DNA of 29,287 nt from a virus, in IMG/VR virus record IMGVR_UViG_3300036985_000965, positions 1-29,287 of that record; one strand, written 5' to 3'. Numbering within the stretch: the first letter of the stretch is position 1; each line of letters opens with the position of its first letter. The position numbers and the translations under genes were made by a program. This document shows, in pieces, positions 1 to 7,900 of this stretch. The notes under the pieces are model-generated. The model saw nothing but the letters and a program-made list of their open reading frames with translations, made no database searches and was not told where the DNA came from.

Positions 1-1
1 C

Positions 2-445
2 ACATTCAGCGGCCCAATACGTGCCGGTAACATCCGCAACACTACAGGTACCACAGTAGGCACTAACATTGCTAACGTGGGTCAAGTTGTAATGGCTCAA
101 TCATCAGCAATCACACAAACTTCAGCAGTAACATCAATCGTAATCCCAGCAAACAGCCAAATCGTTGAAATTAACGTATGGGTTACAGAAGCTTGGGACA
201 ATGCAGCCACTACATTTGGCGTAGGTACAACAGTTTTAGCTACTAAGTTTACAGCCGCAGGCGCCGTTGATGGTGCAGCAGTTGGTGTATTATCAGTTAC
301 TCCGGGTACCGATTTAACCCGCACATTAGCATTTATTGATGTAGGTACTACAGACGTTAAGATTGCTGTTACTTCTACCAATACAGGTTCTGGCACAGGC
401 GTTATCACTGTTCGATACGTTCAAGCTAACAACTTAACTGCTTAA
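2..445 (+). CDS. Head-decoration-like virion protein, 5'-truncated
   Basis: The frame is open from the left edge (first full codon at position 2) to the TAA at 443-445, so the true start lies outside the window. An internal GTG at 77 is not a convincing start because the residues before it (beginning TFSGPIRAGNIRNTTGT) read as normal protein. From memory, this N-terminal FSGPIRAG-type block followed by an IVIPANSQIVEINVWVTEAW-like beta segment is seen in small structural proteins of uncultured podo-like phages, usually next to the capsid gene. The protein is rich in Thr/Val/Gly, with no Cys and no charged clusters, as expected for a beta-sandwich virion protein. Its position at the head of the virion operon, before the adaptor genes, fits a capsid stabiliser or decoration protein. 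That role is inference; only the virion-type composition and context are seen directly. Confidence 0.7.
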   Translation, partial: TFSGPIRAGNIRNTTGTTVGTNIANVGQVVMAQSSAITQTSAVTSIVIPANSQIVEINVWVTEAWDNAATTFGVGTTVLATKFTAAGAVDGAAVGVLSVTPGTDLTRTLAFIDVGTTDVKIAVTSTNTGSGTGVITVRYVQANNLTA

Positions 446-453
446 TTAATCTT

Positions 454-467
454 GGGGCTTCGGCCCC
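454..467 (+). terminator. GC-rich UUCG tetraloop hairpin between virion genes
   Basis: A perfect 5-bp stem GGGGC/GCCCC closes a TTCG tetraloop, 9 bases after the stop of the preceding gene. UUCG closed by C-G is an unusually stable RNA loop. Only a poor T-stretch follows (GCTTATAATCT), so this may be a weak intrinsic terminator or an mRNA-stabilising 3' end that lets the abundant upstream decoration/capsid transcript accumulate. The next gene has its own strong ribosome-binding site (AAGGAG at 479-484). Confidence 0.5.
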
Positions 468-490
468 GCTTATAATCTAAGGAGATTAAT

Positions 491-1276
491 ATGAGCATAG
501 TTTCATCAATAACCCGCGTAGGTACGTATGAGCCGTTTGAGCTGCAAGTAGCTCGCGGTCAAATCACGATGCACTCAGCTATAAATGTGTTTGGCTACAA
601 TCCAGATGTAGATACATCTGAAGAATCTATATGGCCAGATGGCGGGACCATACCACATCCTACTGTGGCCTCTGTTTTAAAGATAAGCTCTACTAGCGCT
701 AACGATACATCAGCTGGTACGGGCGCAAGAACAATTGCTATTTTTGGTCTTGATGCAAATTACAACGAAATTAGCGAGTCTGTCCTTTTAGATGGACAAA
801 ATTCTGTAAATACAGGGAATAGCTACCTTTATATAAACGGTTTTTACGTAACTACAGCAGGGTCAGGCGGCGTAAATGCGGGGAATATTAATGCAGGTAC
901 AGGCGTAGTAACAGCAGGTGTTCCAGCAGTGTTATACGACATCATTGCAACTGGCTACAATAACCGCACAACTGCGCACTACTGTGTTCCAGCTGGTTAC
1001 ACAGGCTATTTAACTACAGGACTTGTCACCACAGGTCAGGTAACAGGCTCTACTTCTGTTACTGCGTTCCTTAAACAGCATGGCCCAGATGACATTTTAC
1101 GTGTTGGTGCAGTGTCTACTTTAAATAATGGCTCTGTGCAATACGACTTTACATATCCGTACATAATTCCAGAAAAGAATTGCGTAGGCGCAACTGCAAT
1201 AGGCTCTTCTGCAAACAATTCTGCCAGTGCATACTTAAACATCGTACTGATTAAGAACGACGGAAGTGTTGCATAA
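491..1276 (+). CDS. Minor virion structural protein (261 aa)
   Basis: It starts at ATG 491 behind a consensus AAGGAG. The product is beta-rich with few charged residues. The opening segment (EPFELQVARGQI, then INVFGYNPDVDT) and the central GARTIAIFGLDANYNE segment resemble a conserved but functionally unassigned virion protein of T7-like marine and freshwater phages, as remembered from such genomes. There is no signal peptide, membrane span or catalytic motif. The 5' end is 45 bases after the decoration-like gene and the 3' end overlaps the next start by one base (TAATG), so the two are translationally coupled. The exact place in the virion is unknown. Confidence 0.65.
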   Translation: MSIVSSITRVGTYEPFELQVARGQITMHSAINVFGYNPDVDTSEESIWPDGGTIPHPTVASVLKISSTSANDTSAGTGARTIAIFGLDANYNEISESVLLDGQNSVNTGNSYLYINGFYVTTAGSGGVNAGNINAGTGVVTAGVPAVLYDIIATGYNNRTTAHYCVPAGYTGYLTTGLVTTGQVTGSTSVTAFLKQHGPDDILRVGAVSTLNNGSVQYDFTYPYIIPEKNCVGATAIGSSANNSASAYLNIVLIKNDGSVA

Positions 1277-1518
1277 TGGAAATGATGGTATGGAATATCG
1301 TGCTATCTTTTATGGTAGCCATTATGGGCTTTTTACTTAAAGCTAAGTTTGAAGATTTAGATAGGCTTAGTATTTTACTTAATCGAACGAGAGAGGAGAT
1401 AGCCCGTGATCATATTACGCGTGCAGAAGTTAGGGCAGACATTGAAAAAATTATGGAACGGTTTGACGACGGCATTAACCGTCTGGAAGCAAAAATTGAT
1501 AAACTTGCTGAAAAGTAA
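1276..1518 (+). CDS. Small membrane-anchored coiled-coil protein (80 aa)
   Basis: One hydrophobic segment at about residues 5-22 (VWNIVLSFMVAIMGFLL) is followed by a highly charged helical stretch with heptad-like spacing to the C-terminus. This predicts an N-terminal membrane anchor with a coiled coil. The start overlaps the stop of the upstream gene (TAATG at 1274-1278). Proteins of this size and plan occur between capsid and adaptor genes of T7-like aquatic phages; their function is not known to me. A lysis role is possible given the anchor-plus-coil shape, but the recognisable lysis cassette lies 10 kb downstream, so it is not called a holin or spanin here. Confidence 0.65.
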   Translation: MEMMVWNIVLSFMVAIMGFLLKAKFEDLDRLSILLNRTREEIARDHITRAEVRADIEKIMERFDDGINRLEAKIDKLAEK

Positions 1519-1536
1519 TAATTAAGGAGAAATATT

Positions 1537-1899
1537 ATGGCTGGAAAAGGTATGGGTGCAGCGACTGCCGGTGGCGGTTGTATTGAAAAAGGTCCTAAAA
1601 ACAAAATGGTAAAGGGCACTAGTAAAACAACAGGTCCAGTATTTTTAGCTAACGGCGGGGCTATAACAAAAGCAATAGCAGGCGCGGCTAAAAATACGAT
1701 GAATAAAATGATGTCTTCAAAAGCTCCAACGCCCCCAACGGCTGCCCCAACAAAAGGAGGCATGCTAAGTAGCTTGCGGGGTAGTAGACCATCAATGATG
1801 ATGGCAGAAGGCGGTGACGTAAGTCCTCGCAAACGCATGGCAATGGGCATGAAAGACGGCGGCTGTGCTAAAAAAATGAAAAAAGGTGGCAGCTGCTAA
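1537..1899 (+). CDS. Basic Gly/Lys/Met-rich phage protein (120 aa), unknown function
   Basis: A strong AAGGAG lies ahead of ATG 1537. The product is low-complexity and strongly basic, with Gly, Lys and Met runs, four Cys residues, two AxGG boxes (LANGGAI near residue 38, MAEGGDV near residue 91) and a C-terminal KDGGC-KK-KKGGSC tail. No enzyme motif is visible. Related boxes (FADGG, LAKGG, AMGG) recur in the ejection-type proteins downstream, so this may be a small virion-associated or DNA-associated protein. The coding call rests on the good start site, tight packing (its stop abuts the next ATG) and the shared motif. Function is unknown. Confidence 0.6.
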   Translation: MAGKGMGAATAGGGCIEKGPKNKMVKGTSKTTGPVFLANGGAITKAIAGAAKNTMNKMMSSKAPTPPTAAPTKGGMLSSLRGSRPSMMMAEGGDVSPRKRMAMGMKDGGCAKKMKKGGSC

Positions 1900-2574
1900 A
1901 TGGCTACTTCAGGTACCACGATATTTGATTTACAGATTGACGAGCTTATAGAAGAGGCTTTTGAACGTTGCGGCATGCAGATGACCAACGGTAATCAGCT
2001 TAAATCTGCTCGTCGTTCGCTCAATCTAATGTTTTTAGAGTGGGCAAATCGTGGCCTGAACCTTTGGACTATTGAACTTGCTACCTATAATCTAGGGGTA
2101 GGGGAAGAGGTTATTGACTTGGACGCAGACACGGTTAACGTATTGTCTGCGGTCATACGAGATAGTTCTCAAAGCCCTCCTGTAGATATCGTTATTGATA
2201 GAATTAGTCGAGCAGAGTATCTACATATTCCAGATAAATCAACACAGGCTCGTCCTGCGCAGTTTTATGTAGAACGCACTAATGTGCCTAAGGTATATTT
2301 CTACCCTGCTCCAAATCTAGATGCAACGTATCAATTTAGATATTACCGTATTAAACGCATGGATGATGCGGGTAACTACTCTAACACTGCAGACGTTAAC
2401 TTCCGTTTCTTGCCTTGTTTGTCAGCAGGACTAGCTTATTACTTGTCTTTGAAGTATACGCCAGAACGCACACAGGCTTTAAAAAGCATTTACGAAGAAG
2501 AGTTTGCTCGCGCGGCTGCAGAGGATAGAGATACGGCAAGTTTTTATATTGTGCCTGCTGTAATGGGATACTAA
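1900..2574 (+). CDS. Head-tail adaptor-like protein (P22 gp4 / SU10 adaptor type)
   Basis: The 224-aa product opens with a helical segment (IDELIEEAFERCGM, then ARRSLNLMFLEWANRGLNLWTIE) typical of the adaptor proteins that bind the portal of podoviruses. The middle is beta-rich with PxxFYVERTNVPKVYFYPAP, and the C-terminal half is helical. Such proteins form the ring between portal and tail nozzle; a nozzle-like gene is present at 12776. The ATG directly follows the upstream stop (TAA-ATG). A second adaptor-like gene lies at 2923-3579. Family placement is by recognition of the sequence pattern, not by a search; T7 gp11-like is the alternative name for the same role. Confidence 0.7.
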   Translation: MATSGTTIFDLQIDELIEEAFERCGMQMTNGNQLKSARRSLNLMFLEWANRGLNLWTIELATYNLGVGEEVIDLDADTVNVLSAVIRDSSQSPPVDIVIDRISRAEYLHIPDKSTQARPAQFYVERTNVPKVYFYPAPNLDATYQFRYYRIKRMDDAGNYSNTADVNFRFLPCLSAGLAYYLSLKYTPERTQALKSIYEEEFARAAAEDRDTASFYIVPAVMGY

Positions 2575-2575
2575 T

Positions 2576-2926
2576 GTGGGATATGCCTCAGGTAAGTTTT
2601 CGTATGGATTATGTGACTACTGCGGCCAGCGGTATCCGTACAACGTATTAAGAAAAAACTGGCGAGGATTCAAAGTCTGCCCGGATGACTATGAGCCAAA
2701 AGAGCCTCAACTAGAGCCACTACAGTTTGTTCCTGATGCTCAAGCACTTGAGCAGCCACGTCCTGATCGCGTAGAACCTATGCAGGTTTATGTAAATGCT
2801 CCAGGCGATACGGCTTTCCAAAGTATTGGCAGTGCAAATAACTCAGTAGATATGCGTCCATATCCAGTAGATAAAGATCTTGTTGCAGAAGGTTCTGTAG
2901 GCACTGTTAGGGTACAAATAACATGA
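2576..2926 (+). CDS. Zinc-ribbon-like phage protein (116 aa)
   Basis: The only workable start in this frame is GTG 2576, one base after the upstream stop codon. The N-terminus carries C13-x2-C16 and, after WRGFKV, C35-x2-D38, followed by YEPKEPQLEP. This matches a common small phage protein in which a CxxC pair and a C-x-x-(C/D) pair form a ribbon-like knuckle; the fourth metal ligand here would be Asp38 or another residue. The C-terminal half is Pro-rich and probably extended. It lies between two adaptor-like genes and its end overlaps the next start (ATGA), suggesting a role in head-tail joining. That role is inference. Confidence 0.65.
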   Translation: MGYASGKFSYGLCDYCGQRYPYNVLRKNWRGFKVCPDDYEPKEPQLEPLQFVPDAQALEQPRPDRVEPMQVYVNAPGDTAFQSIGSANNSVDMRPYPVDKDLVAEGSVGTVRVQIT

Positions 2927-3579
2927 CATATGATGAATTATTAACCAATATTCGTAACTACACCGAAGTAGACGCTGATGTGTTTACTGATTCGGTGTGT
3001 AATACGTTTATATTGATGGCAGAGAACCGTATTCTTAGGGACATTGATTTAGATGTCTTTAAATTAGAGGTCACTGGTACCATGACCCTAGGGAACAAGT
3101 TTTTAACGGCTCCTAGCGACATTCTGACGCACCGATATATCATGATGACCAAGGATAATGAGCAATTATTCCTTGAATTCAGGGATACTTCATACATGAA
3201 GGAATATTGGCCTAACGGAAACACGACTGGAACGCCTCGTTTCTACTCCGTTTGGGACCAAAATACGTTCTATATTGCACCTACTCCTGACGATTATTAC
3301 ACCGTTGAACTAGGTTATATACGCAAACCAGAGCAATTATCTTCCACTAATCCAGAAACATGGGTCAGTATCAATGCCCCAGAAGCCTTAATGTATGCTT
3401 GTTTAATTCAAGCATATAGCTACACTAAAGGTCCTTCTGACCTCATGGGATACTTTGAAAACAGCTATAAACAAGCTATTCAAGGTCTTGGTGTTGAGCA
3501 ACAAGGTCGTCGTCGTAGAGATGAATGGCGTGACGGGATGGCTAGATTGGTGGTTAAATCGCCCTCTCCAGGGCCTTAA
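2923..3579 (+). CDS. Second head-tail adaptor-like protein (218 aa)
   Basis: The product starts TYDELLTNIRNYTEVDADVF and continues with FILMAENRILRDIDLDVF, the N-terminal helix pattern of phage adaptor proteins of the SU10/T7 gp11 type. It has the following beta segment (PRFYSVWDQNTFYIAPTPD) and ends in helices with a basic RRRRDEWRDG tail. The start overlaps the stop of the zinc-ribbon gene by four bases. With the gene at 1900 this gives two adaptor-class proteins in one operon; one may contact the portal and the other the nozzle or fibres. The assignment is by family resemblance. Confidence 0.7.
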   Translation: MTYDELLTNIRNYTEVDADVFTDSVCNTFILMAENRILRDIDLDVFKLEVTGTMTLGNKFLTAPSDILTHRYIMMTKDNEQLFLEFRDTSYMKEYWPNGNTTGTPRFYSVWDQNTFYIAPTPDDYYTVELGYIRKPEQLSSTNPETWVSINAPEALMYACLIQAYSYTKGPSDLMGYFENSYKQAIQGLGVEQQGRRRRDEWRDGMARLVVKSPSPGP

Positions 3580-3605
3580 CTATTTAATGGATTATCTGGT
3601 ATTAT
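3576..3605 (+). promoter_or_regulatory. Candidate sigma70 promoter with extended -10
   Basis: TTAACT (3576-3581), an 18-base spacer and TATTAT (3600-3605) preceded by TGG give an extended -10 arrangement. It sits in one of the few non-coding gaps of the virion operon (3580-3631). A small hairpin GCCCT-CTCC-AGGGC (3561-3574) lies just upstream, at the end of the adaptor gene. It could drive the fibre-proximal genes. The match is modest and unsupported by other data. Confidence 0.3.
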
Positions 3606-3631
3606 TACATTTACCAAAATAAAGGCTGGAC

Positions 3632-4063
3632 ATGGCAATTTCACAGGCATTATGCACTAGTTTTAAAGTACAGCTACTAAGTGGCGCACAAAACTTTAAT
3701 ACTGGCACCACTAAGGTATACAAGATGGCTTTGTATACATCTTCAGCGACCTTAGACGCCTCAACTACCGTGTATTCAACGGCCAATGAAGTAGTAGGAA
3801 CAGGATATACTGCAGGAGGTAATGTACTTACTGTGTCTCAAATTCCAACAAATGGTGGATCGACTACCGCCTTTATTGATTTTGCAGATGTAACGTGGCC
3901 TTCCGCTACTATTACGGCCAGAGGGGCTTTAATATATAATAGTACAGATGACACCTCTGTTGCAGTGATAGATTTTGGATCCGACAAGATATCAACGTCA
4001 GGTGACTTTACAATTATTTTTCCACCGGCGGACGCAACTAACGCCATTATTCGCATTTCTTAG
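3632..4063 (+). CDS. Small beta-rich virion protein (143 aa)
   Basis: AAAGG precedes ATG 3632. The sequence has the pattern of a recurrent phage structural protein: AISQALCTSFKVQLLSG, then FKMALY-like VYKMALYTSSATLDASTTVY, then GTGYTAGGN, ARGALIYN and a C-terminal ATNAIIRIS. It is nearly free of lysine/arginine clusters and is predicted to be all-beta. I have seen this family in many uncultured phages without an assigned role. Placement before the fibre genes suggests a tail or fibre-base component. No catalytic motif is visible. Confidence 0.65.
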   Translation: MAISQALCTSFKVQLLSGAQNFNTGTTKVYKMALYTSSATLDASTTVYSTANEVVGTGYTAGGNVLTVSQIPTNGGSTTAFIDFADVTWPSATITARGALIYNSTDDTSVAVIDFGSDKISTSGDFTIIFPPADATNAIIRIS

Positions 4064-4072
4064 GAGTTTATT

Positions 4073-4678
4073 ATGCATAAAGAAGTAGCAGGATTTGGCG
4101 ACATCAGCAGCGCCGCTTTAATTAAAACAGCTGACTTTGTAGAACAAGTCGGTATGGAAGGCCACTATGTAGCTAAATGCTATGACAAAGATGGCAATTT
4201 AAAATGGGAAGATACCATTGGAAACTTAGTAGTAGCTGTTGGAAAACAGTTAATGCTAGATACTCTTTTGTCAGGTAGTGCATATACAGCAACAGCCCGT
4301 ATGGGTTTAGTTTCTGGCGCGTCCGCTCCTACCTATGCAGCTGCAGATACACAAGCATCTCACGCAGGTTGGTTAGAGTCTGGCTTGGCTAACGCTCCTA
4401 CATACTCAGGTAGCCGCCCAACAATTACGTTTAGCTCAGCAACATCATCTGGTACAACTCCTACAAACGTAACAACTAAAGCAGGCGCTGCAGCGGTATC
4501 GTTTACATTTACTGGTTCAGGTACAGTAGCAGGTTGCTTTATCAATATCAACGGTTCTGCCACAATTGATAATACAACAGGTACATTGTACTCAGCAGGT
4601 AGCTTTACTGGCGGTAACAAAACCGTTGCTTCAACAGACGTATTAAACGTAACGTATAGCACTACAGCAACATCATAA
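4073..4678 (+). CDS. Phage structural protein (201 aa)
   Basis: AGGAG is well spaced before ATG 4073, 9 bases after the previous stop. The N-terminal 60 residues are mixed alpha/beta with a conserved CYDKDGNLKWEDTIGNLV segment and a helix VGKQLMLDTLLSG. The rest is Thr/Ser/Gly/Ala-rich and beta, containing GCFININGSATIDNTTGTLY. The pattern matches a common unassigned virion protein that occurs next to the 143-aa type in aquatic phages. A role in the tail/fibre assembly is inferred from position only. Confidence 0.65.
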   Translation: MHKEVAGFGDISSAALIKTADFVEQVGMEGHYVAKCYDKDGNLKWEDTIGNLVVAVGKQLMLDTLLSGSAYTATARMGLVSGASAPTYAAADTQASHAGWLESGLANAPTYSGSRPTITFSSATSSGTTPTNVTTKAGAAAVSFTFTGSGTVAGCFININGSATIDNTTGTLYSAGSFTGGNKTVASTDVLNVTYSTTATS

Positions 4679-4696
4679 TCTACTGAGAGGTGGGTT

Positions 4697-4939
4697 ATGA
4701 CTATTAAAGTAGAGTTTGAGTTTCAGACTGAGTATGGCGTGTATAGGGATGCTTTGTATCTTGCGGATGACCACGCCTATTCAGAAGAAGAAATAGATGC
4801 TATGAAACAAGAGCGGGTAGACAACTGGATTGCAGTTATTACTGCACCTCCACCTCCTCCTTTGCCCGAAGATACCGTTGTTGATTCAATCCCAGCTGAC
4901 GCTGTTCTAGTGGAAGACTCGCCTGTAGGAGCCATCTAA
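4697..4939 (+). CDS. Small acidic phage protein (80 aa)
   Basis: A strong GAGAGGTGG lies upstream of ATG 4697. The N-terminal half (VEFEFQTEYGVYRDALYLADD, then a helix with EEEIDAMKQERVDNWIAVI) is compact; the C-terminal half has a PPPPPLP run and is acidic. It is probably a conserved small partner of the following fibre gene, whose ATG overlaps its stop (TAATG at 4937-4941). It could be a fibre chaperone or base component. No function is known. Confidence 0.6.
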   Translation: MTIKVEFEFQTEYGVYRDALYLADDHAYSEEEIDAMKQERVDNWIAVITAPPPPPLPEDTVVDSIPADAVLVEDSPVGAI

Positions 4940-7900
4940 TGGCATCTAGATATTGGGTTGGTGGTACAGCAACATGGGATGCAACTGCTGGAACTAAATG
5001 GGCTTTAACTCCTGGTGGTGCAGGTGGTCAAACTGTCCCTACGTCTGCTGACCAAGTATTTTTTGATGCTGCGTCAGGTGCCTCGGTTGTAACTCTTTCA
5101 TCCCCTCCTGCTTGTGGTTCACTTAATTGTACAGACTTTACTGGAACTCTAGCAGGCAACACTACACTTACCGTTCAAGGAAGTTTTACTTTATTTGCCG
5201 GGATGACATATGCGCTTCAAGGGAGATTGCTACTTACAGGGTTATCCTCTGGAGGCACATACAACATAACTACCGCTGGAAAAATACTAACTAACAATAC
5301 TGGTTCAAACAACACGCTTGGAACAGGTACTTGGAATTTATTAGATAGCCTTACATGTGCCGGTAACGCAGGTGGATTTCTAATCAATACGTTAACAGTG
5401 TTTAATACAAACAATTTTAATGTATCTCTATCAAGTGAGTTAAACTTTGCAGGGGCTTCAGGCACTGTAAATTTAGGTTCTTCAACCATTACCCTTACCA
5501 ACACTCAGTATATTTTTCGGGTAACAAATACAGGTTTTACATTAAATGCTGGTACGTCAACAATAGTTATCCCAAACGTAACTATTTCAGCTGCTGGTAT
5601 TGGTTTTGCTGGCGCTGGAAAAACATTTTATAACGTAAACATAACAAGCACTTCAGTTGGGACATTTAGTTTTACTGGTACAAATACGTTTAATAACTTA
5701 TCGATTTCTGGTAAAACAAATACTGCTGGTTTATCTACCTATACATTTACAGGCAATCAAACAGTAAACGGCACATTTACTGTTTCTGCTGGAACAAACG
5801 CAACGTACCGAGTTTTTTTGACTTCTGATGTAGTAGGGACAAATAGAACTATTACTGCCGCAGTCGTATCTTTAACTGATACCGACTTTCAGAGTATCAC
5901 CGGAGCAGGTGCAGCTACTTGGTCAGGAACTAGAAGTGGTGATACCACAGGTAATAGTGGAATTACATTCCCAGCAGCTAAAACAGTTTATTGGGGATTA
6001 TTAGCTGGTTCTCAAAACTGGCAGGCAGCAGGGTGGGCTACTTCAAGTGGTGGTACACCTGACATAAACAACTTTCCATTAGCTCAAGATACGGCTGTTA
6101 TTGATAATAGCAGTACGGCTACGACTATTACAGGTAGTACTGTTTATTTTGTAGGAACTATTGATTGTTCAACAAAAACAAGTGCACTAACCCTATCCAT
6201 AACAGGTAAAAATATTGTAGGTAATGTAACTTTTGGATCAGGGATTACAGCGACATCATTCAATAATACTTTTTATGGTAATGCCGCACAAACATTAACA
6301 ACGGCTGGAAAAACAATTAGTAATATTGCAATTAATAAAAGAAGTGGTAGCACTTTATCACTTGGAGATGCTTTAACAACAACTTCAACTCTTGTTGTAA
6401 ATACAGGGGGATTTGATGCAGTTATCTACAACGTAACAATACCTTCGTTCAATTCAAATAGTACAAGCGTAAGAAGTTTGTCAATGGGTACAGGTTTATG
6501 GACTGTGACAGGTACAGGTACTGTATGGAATATACAAACAATAACTAACCTCACCTTTACCAAAGGAACTGCAAATATTCTTCTTTCAGACACTACAACA
6601 GGTACAAGAACTTTTGCTTCTTCACTTATATATAATAAATTAACTATTGGCGGTACAACAGGAACATCAACTTTAACTATTCTTGGAACTAATAGTTTTT
6701 CTGAAATAGCTTCTACTAAAACAGTAGCACATACAGTTAGCTTTAATAATAACGCAACAACAACAATTACAACTTGGTCTGTTACAGGTACAACAGGTAA
6801 TGTAGTAACAATTAATAGTAATACTGCTGGCACACAAGCATCAATAGCAATTACCAATAAAACAACAAGCATTAATTACTTAAATATTAGGGATATAGCT
6901 GGAACAAATACAACACCAGTAACATTTTGGGTTGGTGCTAACTCAACAAATACAAGCAACAACCGTGGTATTGCTTTTGCATCAGGTGCAGCAACTTCGG
7001 CTTACATTTTAACATCAGGAACATCCTTTACAACACCGGTTGATTGGAACAACGCCAATAACTCCATCTATCTTATTGGCGGTGGCGGTGGCGGTTCAGG
7101 TAGCGTAATAGCGGTTGGTAATGCTAATAAAGCCGCTGGTGCAGGTGGTGGTGGGGGTGGTTTTAGGGTTCTTACTAACCAGACATTAAGTGGAACAATT
7201 ACTTACGCTATTGGTGCTGCTGGTGCTGCGGGTCCAGGTAACGCTGTAGCCTCTGGTGGAGGCGCTGGAGGTACAACAACTTGGAATATAACCAACACTG
7301 CCACAGGAGGTGCAGGAGGCGTATCAATGGCCAACTCCTCTGGTGCTCCGCCCCCTGCTTCAACGGGTGGTTCTGGCGGTACAGGGACTTATACTGGGGG
7401 TACCGGCGGTGCAGGGGGTACTACCGGAGTATTTTCAGAATTTGGTGGAGGTGGTGGTGGAGGTGGCGCTGCTGGAGTTAACGGTAATGGCGGTAACGGG
7501 GGTACTGGAGTTTCAGGGGCAACTACAGCTGCGACTAATTCAGGTGGAGGTGGCGGCGGTAATGGTGGAGGTACTGCTGGCGGTAACGGTACAACAGCAC
7601 CATTGTCCGGTTCAGGTGGTAATAACTCATCCGCTACAGGCGGCGGCGCTTCTGTTGCAACAGGTAAAGGTACTGCAGGTACAGTAGGTGGTGGCGGTTC
7701 AGGCGGTGCGGCATCAGGGTTTGCTGGTGGTAATGGTGGTAATGGTGCAGATATTCTTGGTGGTATTGGCTCAGGTGGCGGTTCAGGCGGTTCAACCAAT
7801 CTAGCAAATACAACAGGTGTGGTGGGGCTTTATGGCGCAGGGGGAGGTGGCGCAGGGTACGGAACAGGATCAACTACCTACCCAGGGGTTGCTGGCGCAC

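Noticed and set aside
2574-2653. ATG at 2574 as the start of the gene after the first adaptor
   Set aside because: That frame stops after about 25 codons; the frame from GTG 2576 carries the Cys motif and runs 116 codons.
7281-7873. Alternative frames on both strands inside the glycine-rich domain
   Set aside because: GGT/GGC-rich DNA rarely makes stops in any frame; the products are Trp/Arg, Val/Leu or Pro runs with no start signals.
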